Origin: RGIG2041 sp045537695
Lineage (GTDB): Bacteria > Bacillota > Clostridia > UBA1381 > UMGS1253
Length of the DNA: 19,776 nucleotides
Assembly: GCA_045537695.1 (NCBI GenBank)
Contig: JAZSQB010000055.1
Span: forward strand, 1 to 19,776
Direction: 5' to 3'
A program made the position numbers and the translations under genes. The notes below the pieces were generated by a model. That model was not told the DNA's origin, did no database searches, and saw nothing but the letters and a program-made list of their open reading frames with translations. Of this stretch, positions 1 to 7,115 are shown piece by piece (within the stretch, counting starts at the first letter, position 1; every line of letters begins with the position of its first letter).

Positions 1-235
1 TTTATAAAAGGGTAGGACAGAAATTATAAAAGGTCGGCGGTAAAATTATAAAAATCCATATTTGATTTTATAAAAAGCCGATTAATAATTTATAAAAGTC
101 TAAATATTTTTTATAAATAATCTTCAACCTTTTATAAAAGAGTAAGCATTTTTTATAATCGGTTTTATAAAAAACAAAAGAGATTTTATAAAACTTTTGA
201 CAGTTTTTATAAAACCTCTAATATTGTTTATAATG
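1..235. repeat. Phased array of twelve TTTATAAAA units, 21-22 bp period
   Basis: The TATAA core begins at 3, 25, 47, 69, 91, 112, 133, 154, 166, 187, 208 and 229, so the steps are 22, 22, 22, 22, 21, 21, 21, 12, 21, 21 and 21 bp. The conserved part of each unit is (T/A)TTATAAAA; the 12-13 bp between cores is unrelated in sequence. Spacings of 21-22 bp (two helical turns) and 12 bp (about one turn) keep every core on one face of the helix. The first unit abuts the window edge, so the array may continue upstream. This looks like an iteron-like or operator array for a DNA-binding protein, or phased curved DNA. The last core (TATAAT, 229-234) could also be a -10 box. Function unknown. Confidence 0.85.
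197..234 (+). promoter_or_regulatory. Possible sigma-A promoter(s) at the end of the phased array
   Basis: A consensus TTGACA lies at 197-202, with TAATAT at 219-224 after a 16-bp spacer. The last array unit also supplies a perfect TATAAT at 229-234, preceded at 17 bp by the weak TTTATA (206-211). Either would start transcription toward the terminator at 543-576. The overlap with array units means a protein bound to the array would directly affect this promoter. Confidence 0.4.
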
Positions 236-240
236 TGCCA

Positions 241-576
241 AACTTTGCAACACAACCAATTATGCATATAAAAAGACATCTACAATTCAATTTCTCTGCG
301 AGATTTTAACGAAAAGTCCGTTTCACAGAAAATCGAGTTATAGGGAAAACACACATAGATTATATACATATTATAAATAATCTGTCAGAAGATGAAAAAA
401 TGCAGAACGGATAAACTGAACGCAAAAAATTTATTACTGGGGGAAACGCAAACGCGCCCATTCTGTATTGCGGAGGCTCTTCAAAATTTTATGACTGCGC
501 CTTATGCCGCAATATGGGTTTCGTCAGATAAGACGGATTCAGAAAAAAAGACTATTCCAAAGAATAGTCTTTTTTT
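241..576 (+). ncRNA. Candidate structured RNA between promoter-like array and perfect terminator
   Basis: This stretch sits between promoter-like sequence (197-234) and a perfect intrinsic terminator (543-576). It contains an 8-bp inverted repeat, TATTGCGG (466-473) with CCGCAATA (507-514), and an inner AGGC/GCCT pair (474-477/497-500). A 99-codon open frame (392-691) exists, but it has no ribosome binding site, runs through the terminator and into the hairpin element, and resembles no protein I know. A non-coding RNA or a leader remnant is therefore preferred. I do not recognise a known RNA family. Confidence 0.3.
543..576 (+). terminator. Perfect intrinsic terminator (symmetrical)
   Basis: The perfect 15-bp stem pairs 543-557 (seven A then GACTATTC) with 562-576 (GAATAGTC then seven T), with a CAAA loop. 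It would work in either direction. On the + strand it ends the transcript proposed to start near 240. Confidence 0.8.
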
Positions 577-606
577 GGAAGAGCCGAATGGTTTAGATGC
601 ACCTTG

Positions 607-797
607 TTTCAGCGATATACTCACTATCGCTCGTTCGATATATTTGCTTTGCAAATTCGATATAATCTCACTTCGTTCGATTGCGATATGATATAAATTC
701 CTTTTTCTCGTTGCCGAAGGCAACATATCGCATTATGCAGTAATATATCGCACCGAAGGTATATCGCAAATTCCGCAAGGAATTTATATCGCTGAAA
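607..797. repeat. 191-bp multi-hairpin palindromic element with 13-bp terminal inverted repeats
   Basis: TTTCAGCGATATA (607-619) is the exact reverse complement of 785-797. Inside are hairpins with short loops: ATTTGC/GCAAAT (642-656), GTTGCC-GAA-GGCAAC (710-724), ACC-GAA-GGT (752-760) and AATTCC-GCAA-GGAATT near 769-783. The right end can instead pair with GATATAAATTCCTT (690-703) over 14 bp, which excludes the outer pairing. The word CGATAT/ATATCG recurs about eight times. It has no open reading frame of its own and no clear target-site duplication. It resembles non-autonomous REP/MITE-like intergenic elements common in gut Clostridia genomes; that family link is from memory. Confidence 0.6.
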
Positions 798-828
798 AAA
801 GCGTACTGAATTTTCAGCACGCTTTTTT
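795..828 (-). terminator. Terminator of the tRNA operon
   Basis: On the minus strand a 16-bp stem, AAAAAAGCGTGCTGAA against TTCAGTACGCTTTTTT with one G-T pair, is followed by its own T tract. It lies only two bases past the CCA end of tRNA-Cys. It is symmetrical enough to work on the + strand too, and it overlaps the right end of the hairpin element by three bases. Confidence 0.75.
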
Positions 829-830
829 CA

Positions 831-905
831 TGGAGGTACCACCCGGATTTGAACCGGGGAATAAAGGTGTTGCAGACCTTTGCCTTACCACTTGGCCATG
901 GTACC
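831..905 (-). tRNA. tRNA-Cys (GCA)
   Basis: This is a 75-nt cloverleaf with encoded CCA. The acceptor GGTACCA pairs with TGGTACC, and the discriminator is T (U73), typical of tRNA-Cys. The anticodon loop CTGCAAC gives GCA, and the T-arm is CCCGG-TTCAAAT-CCGGG. It is the last gene of the five-tRNA operon. Confidence 0.95.
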
Positions 906-967
906 AGATATGGAATTTTAATACAAAAGGTGCAATCACAATTGTGTGCACCTTCTGTAGTAAAAAT

Positions 968-1042
968 TGGAGCGGAAGACGAGATTCGAACTCGCGACGT
1001 TCACCTTGGCAAGGTGACGCTCTACCACTGAGCCACTCCCGC
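968..1042 (-). tRNA. tRNA-Gly (GCC)
   Basis: This 75-nt tRNA has encoded CCA. The acceptor GCGGGAG pairs with CTTCCGC, and the anticodon loop TTGCCAA gives GCC. It is the fourth gene of the operon. The gap to tRNA-Cys (906-967) is the longest in the cluster and holds a small GGTGCA...TGCACC inverted repeat. Confidence 0.95.
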
Positions 1043-1047
1043 AGATA

Positions 1048-1123
1048 TGGTGCCTCCGGACGGAATCGAACCATCGACACAGGGATTTTCAGTCCCTTGC
1101 TCTACTCGGTGAGCTACAGAGGC
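1048..1123 (-). tRNA. tRNA-Phe (GAA)
   Basis: This 76-nt tRNA has encoded CCA. The acceptor GCCTCTG pairs with CGGAGGC with one G-T pair, and the anticodon loop CTGAAAA gives GAA. It is the third gene of the operon, five bases upstream of tRNA-Gly. Confidence 0.95.
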
Positions 1124-1174
1124 GTCTGTTGTGACGCATATACACCACAGCTTCCTTTTTAGAAAAAAAGGAAT

Positions 1175-1251
1175 TGGCGACCCGGAAGGGGCTCGAACCC
1201 TCGACCTCCAGCGTGACAGGCTGGCGTTCTAACCAACTGAACTACCGGGCC
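1175..1251 (-). tRNA. tRNA-Asp (GTC)
   Basis: This 77-nt tRNA has encoded CCA. The acceptor GGCCCGG pairs with CCGGGTC, the discriminator is G, and the anticodon loop CTGTCAC gives GTC. It is the second gene of the operon. Confidence 0.95.
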
Positions 1252-1257
1252 AAATTA

Positions 1258-1333
1258 TGGTGGGAGTTACAGGGCTCGAACCTGTGACCCTCTGCTTGTA
1301 AGGCAGATGCTCTCCCAGCTGAGCTAAACTCCC
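1258..1333 (-). tRNA. tRNA-Val (TAC)
   Basis: This 76-nt tRNA has encoded CCA. The acceptor GGGAGTT pairs with AACTCCC, and the anticodon loop CTTACAA gives TAC. It is the first gene of the operon, downstream of a strong promoter and a short leader hairpin. Confidence 0.95.
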
Positions 1334-1339
1334 GCACCA

Positions 1340-1392
1340 GTCGCTTCGCAAGCGACGAATGTTATTATACAAGAAGTTTTTCATCTTGTCAA
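1340..1392 (-). promoter_or_regulatory. Consensus promoter and leader hairpin of the tRNA operon
   Basis: On the minus strand TTGACA (1387-1392) and TATAAT (1364-1369) are both perfect consensus, with a 17-bp spacer. Between the predicted start and tRNA-Val is a perfect hairpin GTCGCTT-CGC-AAGCGAC (1340-1356), likely removed during 5' processing. Promoter strength fits a stable-RNA operon. Confidence 0.85.
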
Positions 1393-1420
1393 GACTTTTT
1401 TTTAGAAAATTTAAATTTTT

Positions 1421-2308
1421 TTATTTTTGGGTCAATCTGGCATATAATTCTTCCAGATCTTCCTTCGTAAAATCATAAATACGGTCGCAGAACTGGCAGG
1501 TAACTTCCGCCTTGCCCTGTTCATCAATCAGTGCGCGCAACTCCTCTTTGCCCATGCCGAGGAGCGCACTGGATACACGCTCGCGCGTGCAATCGCACAG
1601 ATATTCCGGCTTCGTTTCATTCTGATACATAAACATATCAAAGCCTTCGGTAACCATCAGTAAAATATCTTCCGGCGATTTTCCTTCGGAGAGCAATGTC
1701 GTAATCGGCGGCAAATTCTTAATATTTTCCTCCAAACGGATAGCATCTTCCTCCGTTGCATCCGGCATCAGCTGCAAAATAAAGCCACCCGCGTTCAATA
1801 CACTGCCGTCTGTCTCCACCAATACACCAAGCGCGCACGCACTCGGCACCTGTTCCGAGGTTGCAAAATACGAAGTAATATCCTCCGCAATTTCGCCAGA
1901 AACCAAATCCAGCTGTGCCGAGTACGGCTCCTTCATGCCCAGATCGCAAACCACGCTGAGCGTACCGCGACCGACAGCCGCACCGACATTGAGCTTGCCC
2001 GGCGCCTTACTCGGTAATTCTACAAGTGGATTGGTCACATAACCTTTTACGTGACCGCTCGAATCCGCGGTTACAATCAGCTTGCCGAGCGGACCGTCGC
2101 CTGCCACGCGCAAAGTCAGGCGGTCATTTTCGCCCTTCATCATATCGCCCATCATCGCGCCGGCGGTAAGGAGTCTACCAAGTGCAGCCGTTGCAATTGG
2201 ATATGTTTTGTGTATTTCTTGTGCGCGGCGCACAACCTCGGTGGTTTCCGCAACAAAAATACGTATACCACCTGTAGCACTCACACCGCGAAGTATTGTG
2301 TCTGCCAT
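1421..2308 (-). CDS. hslO: Hsp33 family redox-regulated chaperone
   Basis: Hsp33 is a cytoplasmic holdase chaperone that binds unfolding proteins when oxidised, with a zinc-binding C-terminal redox switch. The 295-residue protein has the normal family length. The four switch cysteines are present as CDC (238-240) and CQFC (271-274), the clostridial CxC...CxxC pattern. The N-terminal part carries the conserved GRLLTAGAMMG and GPLG segments. The start is set by GAAGGAAG about nine bases upstream. It is transcribed divergently from the M18 peptidase. No convincing terminator lies before the tRNA promoter, so readthrough into the tRNAs is possible. No frameshift or missing residue is seen. Confidence 0.95.
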   Translation of the reverse strand: MADTILRGVSATGGIRIFVAETTEVVRRAQEIHKTYPIATAALGRLLTAGAMMGDMMKGENDRLTLRVAGDGPLGKLIVTADSSGHVKGYVTNPLVELPSKAPGKLNVGAAVGRGTLSVVCDLGMKEPYSAQLDLVSGEIAEDITSYFATSEQVPSACALGVLVETDGSVLNAGGFILQLMPDATEEDAIRLEENIKNLPPITTLLSEGKSPEDILLMVTEGFDMFMYQNETKPEYLCDCTRERVSSALLGMGKEELRALIDEQGKAEVTCQFCDRIYDFTKEDLEELYARLTQK

Positions 2309-2357
2309 AGTTGTTTTCTTCCTTCTTTAGTATATTCTATCCTTAATTTCTTTTCTA

Positions 2358-2386
2358 ATTCTATCAACTTTTTGTATATTTGTAAA
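2358..2386 (-). promoter_or_regulatory. Predicted hslO promoter
   Basis: On the minus strand: TTTACA (2381-2386), a 17-bp spacer ending in TGA, then TAGAAT (2358-2363), so an extended -10 is present. The predicted leader is about 43 nt. Confidence 0.6.
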
Positions 2387-2402
2387 CATTTTTTGAAAAT
2401 AT

Positions 2403-2431
2403 TTGTAATAAGTCTTCTTTTATGATAGAAT
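2403..2431 (+). promoter_or_regulatory. Predicted promoter of the M18 aminopeptidase gene
   Basis: TTGTAA (2403-2408), a 17-bp spacer and TAGAAT (2426-2431), with an extended TG at 2423-2424. It shares the word TGATAGAAT with the divergent hslO promoter. Confidence 0.6.
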
Positions 2432-2461
2432 AATCACAACGAGAAAGGAATGGTGGACCCT

Positions 2462-3868
2462 ATGACAGACAAAGAACTTTTTGAAAAATTGAGCTACACC
2501 GTAAAGCACGCAAACACCGTGCAGGGCAATGAACTCAAGGATGCCGCATTTGCATACTGCGAGGGCTATAAGGATTATATCACAAAGGCAAAAACCGAAC
2601 GCGAAGCCGTAACCCTCACCGAGCAGATTGCGCTCGAAAACGGATTTACGGCGCTTTGCGATATGAGCGTGTTAAAGCCGGGCGACAAGGTATATGTTAC
2701 CAACGGTGGCAAGGGTATCATGCTTGCTATTATCGGTGAAGAGGATATTTTGGAAGGTGTGAACATTGTCGGTGCACACTTAGATGCACCGCGCCTGGAT
2801 TTAAAGCCGCGCCCGCTCTTTGAGGACAGCGATATGGCATGGCTCAAAACGCAGTACTACGGCGGCATAAAAAAATATCAGTGGCTTGCATTGCCGCTCG
2901 CAATGCATGGTATTATCTGCAAAACAGACGGTACAAGCGTAAATGTCTGCATCGGCGAAGATGCAACTGACCCGGTATTTACAATTACCGACCTTTTACC
3001 GCATTTGGCGCAGGATCAAATGCAGCAGGTGCTCTCCAAGGCATTTAATGCGGACAATTTCCACATTTTGTTCGGCGGTCTTGCCAAGGGCGACGATGAG
3101 ATCAAGGAAAAGGTGAAATTTAACGTGCTTTCTATGCTGTATGAGAAGTACGGTATCACCGAAGAAGACTTCACAAGCGCCGAAATTGAATTTGTGCCTG
3201 TCGGGCCGGCAAGAGATGTCGGTCTTGACCGCGCACTCATCGGCGGTTACGGTCAGGATGACCGCGTATGCGCTTATGCGGCACTCAAAGCACTGCTGGA
3301 TTTAAAAGAAATCCCGAAAAAAACAACTATTTGCCTGCTTGTAGATAAAGAAGAAATTGGCTCGATGGGTCGCACAGGTATGAAATCACGCTTCTTTGAA
3401 CTCCAGCTCGGCGATATGATTTCCAAGATGATCGGTGGCTGCAATATTGATATATTAAATAAGGTATTGTTTGCTTCCGAGTGTCTGTCTGCCGATGTCG
3501 GCGCAGCCTATGACCCGCAGCATCCGGAAGTACATGACCAAAAAAATGCTGCCTTTGCGGGCAAGGGTGTTCTTTTGTGCAAATACACCGGCGGTCGCGG
3601 TAAATCGGATTCGAGCGATGCAAGTGCGGAATTTACTGCAAAAATCCGCCGTATCTTCAATGACAACGAAGTACTGTGGCAAAACGGTGAGCTTGGCAAG
3701 GTAGATGTCGGTGGTGGCGGCACAATTGCGCAGTATGTCGCAAACTTGGGCGTGAATGTAATCGACTGCGGCACTCCGTTGTTCTGTATGCACGCACCGT
3801 TTGAGGTTGCAAACAAGTTTGACTGTTATATGACATATAAAGCATACAAAGTATTTTTTGAAAATTAA
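2462..3868 (+). CDS. M18 family aminopeptidase (aminopeptidase I type)
   Basis: This is a cytoplasmic dinuclear-metal aminopeptidase that removes N-terminal residues from peptides. Family metal and catalytic motifs are all visible: GAHLDAPR (first His and Asp), GYGQDDR (bridging Asp), DKEEIGS (Glu-Glu), SADVGAAYDP and the C-terminal MHAPFEV (last His). At about 468 residues it is full length. An in-frame ATG at 2450 gives four more residues, but AAAGGA would then touch the start codon. With ATG 2462 the GGTGGA at 2452-2457 sits four bases away, so 2462 is preferred. The gene is monocistronic and ends at a strong hairpin terminator (3914-3941). Peptide recycling is the likely role. Confidence 0.93.
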   Translation: MTDKELFEKLSYTVKHANTVQGNELKDAAFAYCEGYKDYITKAKTEREAVTLTEQIALENGFTALCDMSVLKPGDKVYVTNGGKGIMLAIIGEEDILEGVNIVGAHLDAPRLDLKPRPLFEDSDMAWLKTQYYGGIKKYQWLALPLAMHGIICKTDGTSVNVCIGEDATDPVFTITDLLPHLAQDQMQQVLSKAFNADNFHILFGGLAKGDDEIKEKVKFNVLSMLYEKYGITEEDFTSAEIEFVPVGPARDVGLDRALIGGYGQDDRVCAYAALKALLDLKEIPKKTTICLLVDKEEIGSMGRTGMKSRFFELQLGDMISKMIGGCNIDILNKVLFASECLSADVGAAYDPQHPEVHDQKNAAFAGKGVLLCKYTGGRGKSDSSDASAEFTAKIRRIFNDNEVLWQNGELGKVDVGGGGTIAQYVANLGVNVIDCGTPLFCMHAPFEVANKFDCYMTYKAYKVFFEN

Positions 3869-3872
3869 AAAC

Positions 3873-3892
3873 GGGACGTTCGTGAACGTCCC
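3873..3892. repeat. REP-like short palindrome
   Basis: GGGACGTTC-GT-GAACGTCCC is a perfect 9-bp stem, followed by CTACAA. Hairpins ending in CCCCTACAA are widespread intergenic repeats in gut Clostridia as far as I recall. A degenerate half copy (TTGTAGGGACG) appears near 7010-7020. There is no T tract, so it is not a terminator on its own. Confidence 0.45.
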
Positions 3893-3913
3893 CTACAACT
3901 CAATTAAAACATA

Positions 3914-3941
3914 AAAAGGAGTAGCATGCGCTACTCCTTTT
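3914..3941 (+). terminator. Terminator of the M18 gene
   Basis: AAAAGGAGTAGC pairs perfectly over 12 bp with GCTACTCCTTTT around an ATGC loop. It is symmetrical and could act in both directions. Confidence 0.8.
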
Positions 3942-4092
3942 ATAAATTAATTTATATCCATTTTTCGTTATAAAGGAAACAAACCAAAAAAGATAGTATT
4001 ATCATAGAAAAAACAGCATTATTTTCCTCTTGTAAAAATATAAAACGTTTTGGACTACGGTTGCTTCTCCCTGTACTTCCAACATTTGAGGG

Positions 4093-4121
4093 TTGCATAC
4101 AGGGTGGGGTGTGCGTATAAT
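4093..4121 (+). promoter_or_regulatory. Predicted promoter of the SLH protein gene
   Basis: TATAAT (4116-4121) is perfect consensus, and TTGCAT (4093-4098) stands 17 bp upstream. Transcription would start near 4128, giving a leader of about 130 nt that contains the inverted repeat 4136-4219. Confidence 0.45.
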
Positions 4122-4135
4122 GAAAACTGTGGTTG

Positions 4136-4219
4136 ACATAAAACAAAAATATATCGGCAAAAACAAGGATTTTATTAAAAACAACGCATTTGCGCCAATC
4201 CGATATTTTGTTTTTATGT
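4136..4219 (+). promoter_or_regulatory. Long inverted repeat in the SLH gene leader
   Basis: The arm at 4136-4157 (ends ...TATATCGG) is the near reverse complement of 4200-4219 (CCGATATTTTG...). They form an imperfect stem of about 20 bp around a 42-nt loop. It lies between the predicted start site and the AAGGAGG ribosome site (4241-4247). A 5' stem-loop of this kind could stabilise the mRNA, as known for some S-layer transcripts; that role is inference. Confidence 0.5.
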
Positions 4220-4257
4220 AAACTAAAACAATTATTTTTTAAGGAGGAAACACCTGT

Positions 4258-6876
4258 ATGAAAAAATTCAGTAAGCTTTTAGCGGCTGCTTTGGCATGCA
4301 TTATGTTTTTTGGTGTCATCAGCACCGCAAGTGTATCTGCTTCCATTTTCCCAGATATGACAGAATCCAACAGGGAGGAAGCAGTAGAAACATTATACGC
4401 GCTCGGTATTATGGTCGGCGATGCAGACACAGGTCTGTTCAGACCGGATGACGCAATCAAGCGCAGTGAGGTTGCAAAAATTGCAGTTGCAGCACTCGGT
4501 CTCACATCCGTGGCAGAAAGCTCGACACACACATCCAAGTTCCCAGACGTTGGCGCATCGCACTGGGCAACCGGATATATCAATGTCGCAACCAGCCAGG
4601 GCATCGTTATCGGTGACACCGAGGGTAACTTCCGCCCGGATGATACCATCACCTATGAAGAAGCGATGACCATTTTAGTCAGAATGATCGGTCACGAGCC
4701 GGCAGCGCTCTCCAAGGGCGGTTATCCGGCAGGCTTTTTAGTGGTCGGCGCAGAAAACAACATCAACAAAAATGCAAATGCCGCAGGCAATGCACCGGCA
4801 ACACGTTCTCTCGTTGCACAGATGATGTTTAATGCACTTACTGTGAATATGATGGAGCAGACAAGCTTTGGCGACAAGCCGGAGTACAGCGTGGTAGAGG
4901 GGAAGACACTGCTCTCCTCCAAGCTTAAGACAAAGAAACTGACCGGTCAGGTCAGCGCAACCAGCCAGACAGCACTCGACGGCAGTGCAGGCTTAGACAA
5001 GGGCAAGGTAAAAATTGGCGATGAAATCTACAACGCAGCAAACGTAGACGCCGCAAATATGCTCGGCTACAAGGTAGTATTTTATCTCCGCGAAAACGCA
5101 GACGGAGAAGAAGAAATCATCTTAATCCGTCCGGAAGCGAACAAAAACGCGACCCTTTCCGTAACGGCAGACAATTTTGAATCCATTGTAGACGGCACAG
5201 GCAAGAAAGTGCTTTCTTTCTGGAAAGACAAGGACAACGACAAGAAGGCAAGCGAGGCAGATGTCAAATCGGATGCCATCCTGATTTACAACGGCAAGTA
5301 CGAAACCATGAGCAATGACTTAATCGACCTTACAAATGCAGCCGGTGGTCTGGAGCTTTTAGACATTAACCGCGACAACGTGTACGACCTCGTATTTGTA
5401 ACCGAATTTAAAAATATCGTTGTAGAAGAAGTAATGCCGACTTCCGGCAAAATCATCGACAAGTACGGCGCGCCGACGCTGACACTCGATCCGGAAGATG
5501 ACGACCTCGACTTCGAAATTATGAAGGGTGGCGAGCATCTGAAAGTCGCAGACTTAAAGGAATGGGATGTTCTTTCCGTTGCCGCAAGCTCGGATAACAG
5601 AATTTTCAGAATTTACGCAGTAAACAACGTGGTAGAAGGTAAAGTAGAAGAGTTGGACGAAGAAGGCGTAATCATCGGCGGTAAGCTCTACGAAATTGCA
5701 AGCAACTACACGCAGAGCATCGCTTTAAAGGACGAGGGTAAGTTCTACCTTGACGTTGAAGGCAAGATTGCAGCCGTAGATGCTACCAGCCAGATCAGCT
5801 CCAACTACGCATATCTGTTAAGAGCAGGTAAGCCGAGCAGCCTCAGCGAGGCACTCGAAATCCGTCTGTTTACCAAGGACGGCAAAACCGAAACCCTGAC
5901 CACAACAGACAAAATCCGTTTCAACGGGGTAAGCGGTACAAAGAGCGAAGATGTGCTTACCGCACTCAAGGCAGGCGGCAGCAGCGTTGAAATGCAGTTG
6001 GTAACATTTGAAAAGAACGCCGAAGGCAAGATTGTTGCGCTGACAACAGCGACAGACAACTCCGCAACCGGCGCGATTGACGAAAACAAGTTTACCTTAA
6101 ACTTAAAGCTCGACGATGCCGTATACAAAAAGGCAACCGGCAAGCTCGGCAATGTAAACGTGACAAAGGACACTGTCATCTTCGATATTCCGGCAGGCTC
6201 CACCGATCCGGACGAATTCGCCATCCGCGACATCACACTCTTTGAAAATGACAGCACGTATGATGCAATTGTGTTCGATATGGGCAAAGATTACACCGCA
6301 AAGGCAGTCATCGTAACCGACACACTCTATGAAGCATCTGCAGAAGCGGACAGCGCAATCGTGACAAGCATTACAACCGGTATGAATGCAAGCGATGAAA
6401 TCGTAGACAAGCTGTATGTCATCGTAAACGGCGAAAAGAAAGAGCTTCTTGCAACAGACAAGGATGTTCTTGTAAAGCCGGGTACAAGCGGCAACGTAAA
6501 GCTTGAAAAGGGCGATATCATCCAGTACAAGACTAATGCAAAGGGCGAAATCACAACCTTCCGTGTACTTTTGGATATCTCCAAGAAGACAACGCAGTTT
6601 GAAGCAACGCCGACAGAGGATCTGCACGTTCTCTACGGCAAGGTAACCGCGAAGTTTGCATCTTCCATGAATATGACCGTAAACGGCGGCGCAGAGAAAA
6701 ACATTGCCTTCGGCGATGCAAAGATTTATCTGCTCGACAGCAGTAAATCCGCAAACGGCTTGCTCAAGGCAGGCACAACCGGTGACATTCAGAAATACGA
6801 CGATGCTGATGCAAACCTCGTATTCGTAAAATCTTACAAAGACGAAGTGAAGGAAATCATCATCGTAAAGCAGTAA
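4258..6876 (+). CDS. Large secreted SLH-domain surface protein
   Basis: This 872-residue protein is probably a cell-surface or S-layer component, anchored through SLH domains to secondary wall polymer. Residues 1-28 form a signal peptide (KK, hydrophobic core, cleavage after SVSA). SLH repeat 1 covers about 29-78 (FPDM..., GLFRPDDAIKR) and repeat 2 about 94-148 (FPDVGASHWA..., GNFRPDDTITY); a degenerate third reaches about 205. The remaining 660 or so residues are acidic, Asp/Lys/Thr/Val-rich, predicted mostly beta, and match no domain I recognise. The start follows a perfect AAGGAGG at ten bases. A strong terminator directly follows, so it is monocistronic. The leader inverted repeat and balanced codon use suggest high expression. 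Confidence 0.9.
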   Translation: MKKFSKLLAAALACIMFFGVISTASVSASIFPDMTESNREEAVETLYALGIMVGDADTGLFRPDDAIKRSEVAKIAVAALGLTSVAESSTHTSKFPDVGASHWATGYINVATSQGIVIGDTEGNFRPDDTITYEEAMTILVRMIGHEPAALSKGGYPAGFLVVGAENNINKNANAAGNAPATRSLVAQMMFNALTVNMMEQTSFGDKPEYSVVEGKTLLSSKLKTKKLTGQVSATSQTALDGSAGLDKGKVKIGDEIYNAANVDAANMLGYKVVFYLRENADGEEEIILIRPEANKNATLSVTADNFESIVDGTGKKVLSFWKDKDNDKKASEADVKSDAILIYNGKYETMSNDLIDLTNAAGGLELLDINRDNVYDLVFVTEFKNIVVEEVMPTSGKIIDKYGAPTLTLDPEDDDLDFEIMKGGEHLKVADLKEWDVLSVAASSDNRIFRIYAVNNVVEGKVEELDEEGVIIGGKLYEIASNYTQSIALKDEGKFYLDVEGKIAAVDATSQISSNYAYLLRAGKPSSLSEALEIRLFTKDGKTETLTTTDKIRFNGVSGTKSEDVLTALKAGGSSVEMQLVTFEKNAEGKIVALTTATDNSATGAIDENKFTLNLKLDDAVYKKATGKLGNVNVTKDTVIFDIPAGSTDPDEFAIRDITLFENDSTYDAIVFDMGKDYTAKAVIVTDTLYEASAEADSAIVTSITTGMNASDEIVDKLYVIVNGEKKELLATDKDVLVKPGTSGNVKLEKGDIIQYKTNAKGEITTFRVLLDISKKTTQFEATPTEDLHVLYGKVTAKFASSMNMTVNGGAEKNIAFGDAKIYLLDSSKSANGLLKAGTTGDIQKYDDADANLVFVKSYKDEVKEIIIVKQ

Positions 6877-6885
6877 TATAAAAAC

Positions 6886-6915
6886 AAAAAAGGCGCTCAC
6901 ACGAGCGCTTTTTTT
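6886..6915 (+). terminator. Terminator of the SLH protein gene
   Basis: GCGCTC-ACAC-GAGCGC extends through an A run pairing with seven T residues. It is a strong intrinsic terminator ten bases after the stop codon. Confidence 0.85.
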
Positions 6916-7039
6916 GTATGCATGTCCCGCAACACGCTCTACGATGTTGGTTTGGATTTGTGTTTGTATGATGCATTTGCCGAAAATGGTGTAGACTACC
7001 GGCAACATTGTAGGGACGCTTTCAAACTTCCCCAAGCAC

Positions 7040-7068
7040 AAAAAAGAGGCAGCAATAAGCTGCCCCTT
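7040..7068 (-). terminator. Terminator of the hydrolase-lipoprotein unit
   Basis: On the minus strand GGGGCAGC-TTATT-GCTGCCTC (one mismatch) is followed by a T run of six. It lies just downstream of the lipoprotein stop. Nothing else is seen in 6916-7039 except a degenerate REP-like half copy near 7010. Confidence 0.7.
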
Positions 7069-7115
7069 CGTGGGTAATGGTGAAAAATTGCATGTTCTTA
7101 AAAAGCTCTATTGTC

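Larger units (their letters stand above)
3869..4257. other. 389-bp gene-free interval before the SLH gene
   Basis: It contains a REP-like hairpin, the M18 terminator, a 16-bp perfect palindrome TATAAATTAATTTATA (about 3941-3956), a promoter and a long inverted repeat just before the SLH gene. About 3957-4092 holds nothing I recognise. Two short minus-strand frames there have no ribosome sites and are not called. Confidence 0.6.

Noticed and set aside
1..235. CRISPR array
   Set aside because: The conserved core is only 9 bp and spacers are 12-13 bp, far shorter than CRISPR repeats and spacers. No cas genes are present.
1..235. Chromosomal origin (DnaA boxes)
   Set aside because: The units are TTTATAAAA, not TTATCCACA, and no dnaA, dnaN or rpmH is present in the window.
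392..691. 99-codon open frame on the + strand
   Set aside because: It has no ribosome binding site, reads straight through a perfect 15-bp terminator and into the hairpin element, and resembles no protein. It was treated as part of a candidate RNA region.
814..1162. Overlapping open frames of 60-110 codons on both strands
   Set aside because: They lie entirely over the tRNA-Cys, tRNA-Gly and tRNA-Phe genes and are translations of tRNA sequence.
3952..4184. Two overlapping minus-strand frames of 60-64 codons upstream of the SLH gene
   Set aside because: They lack ribosome sites and overlap the promoter and leader inverted repeat.
6103..7041. 312-codon minus-strand open frame
   Set aside because: It is antisense to the SLH gene, starts without a ribosome site, has an abnormal Cys/Phe-rich composition and spans the SLH terminator.
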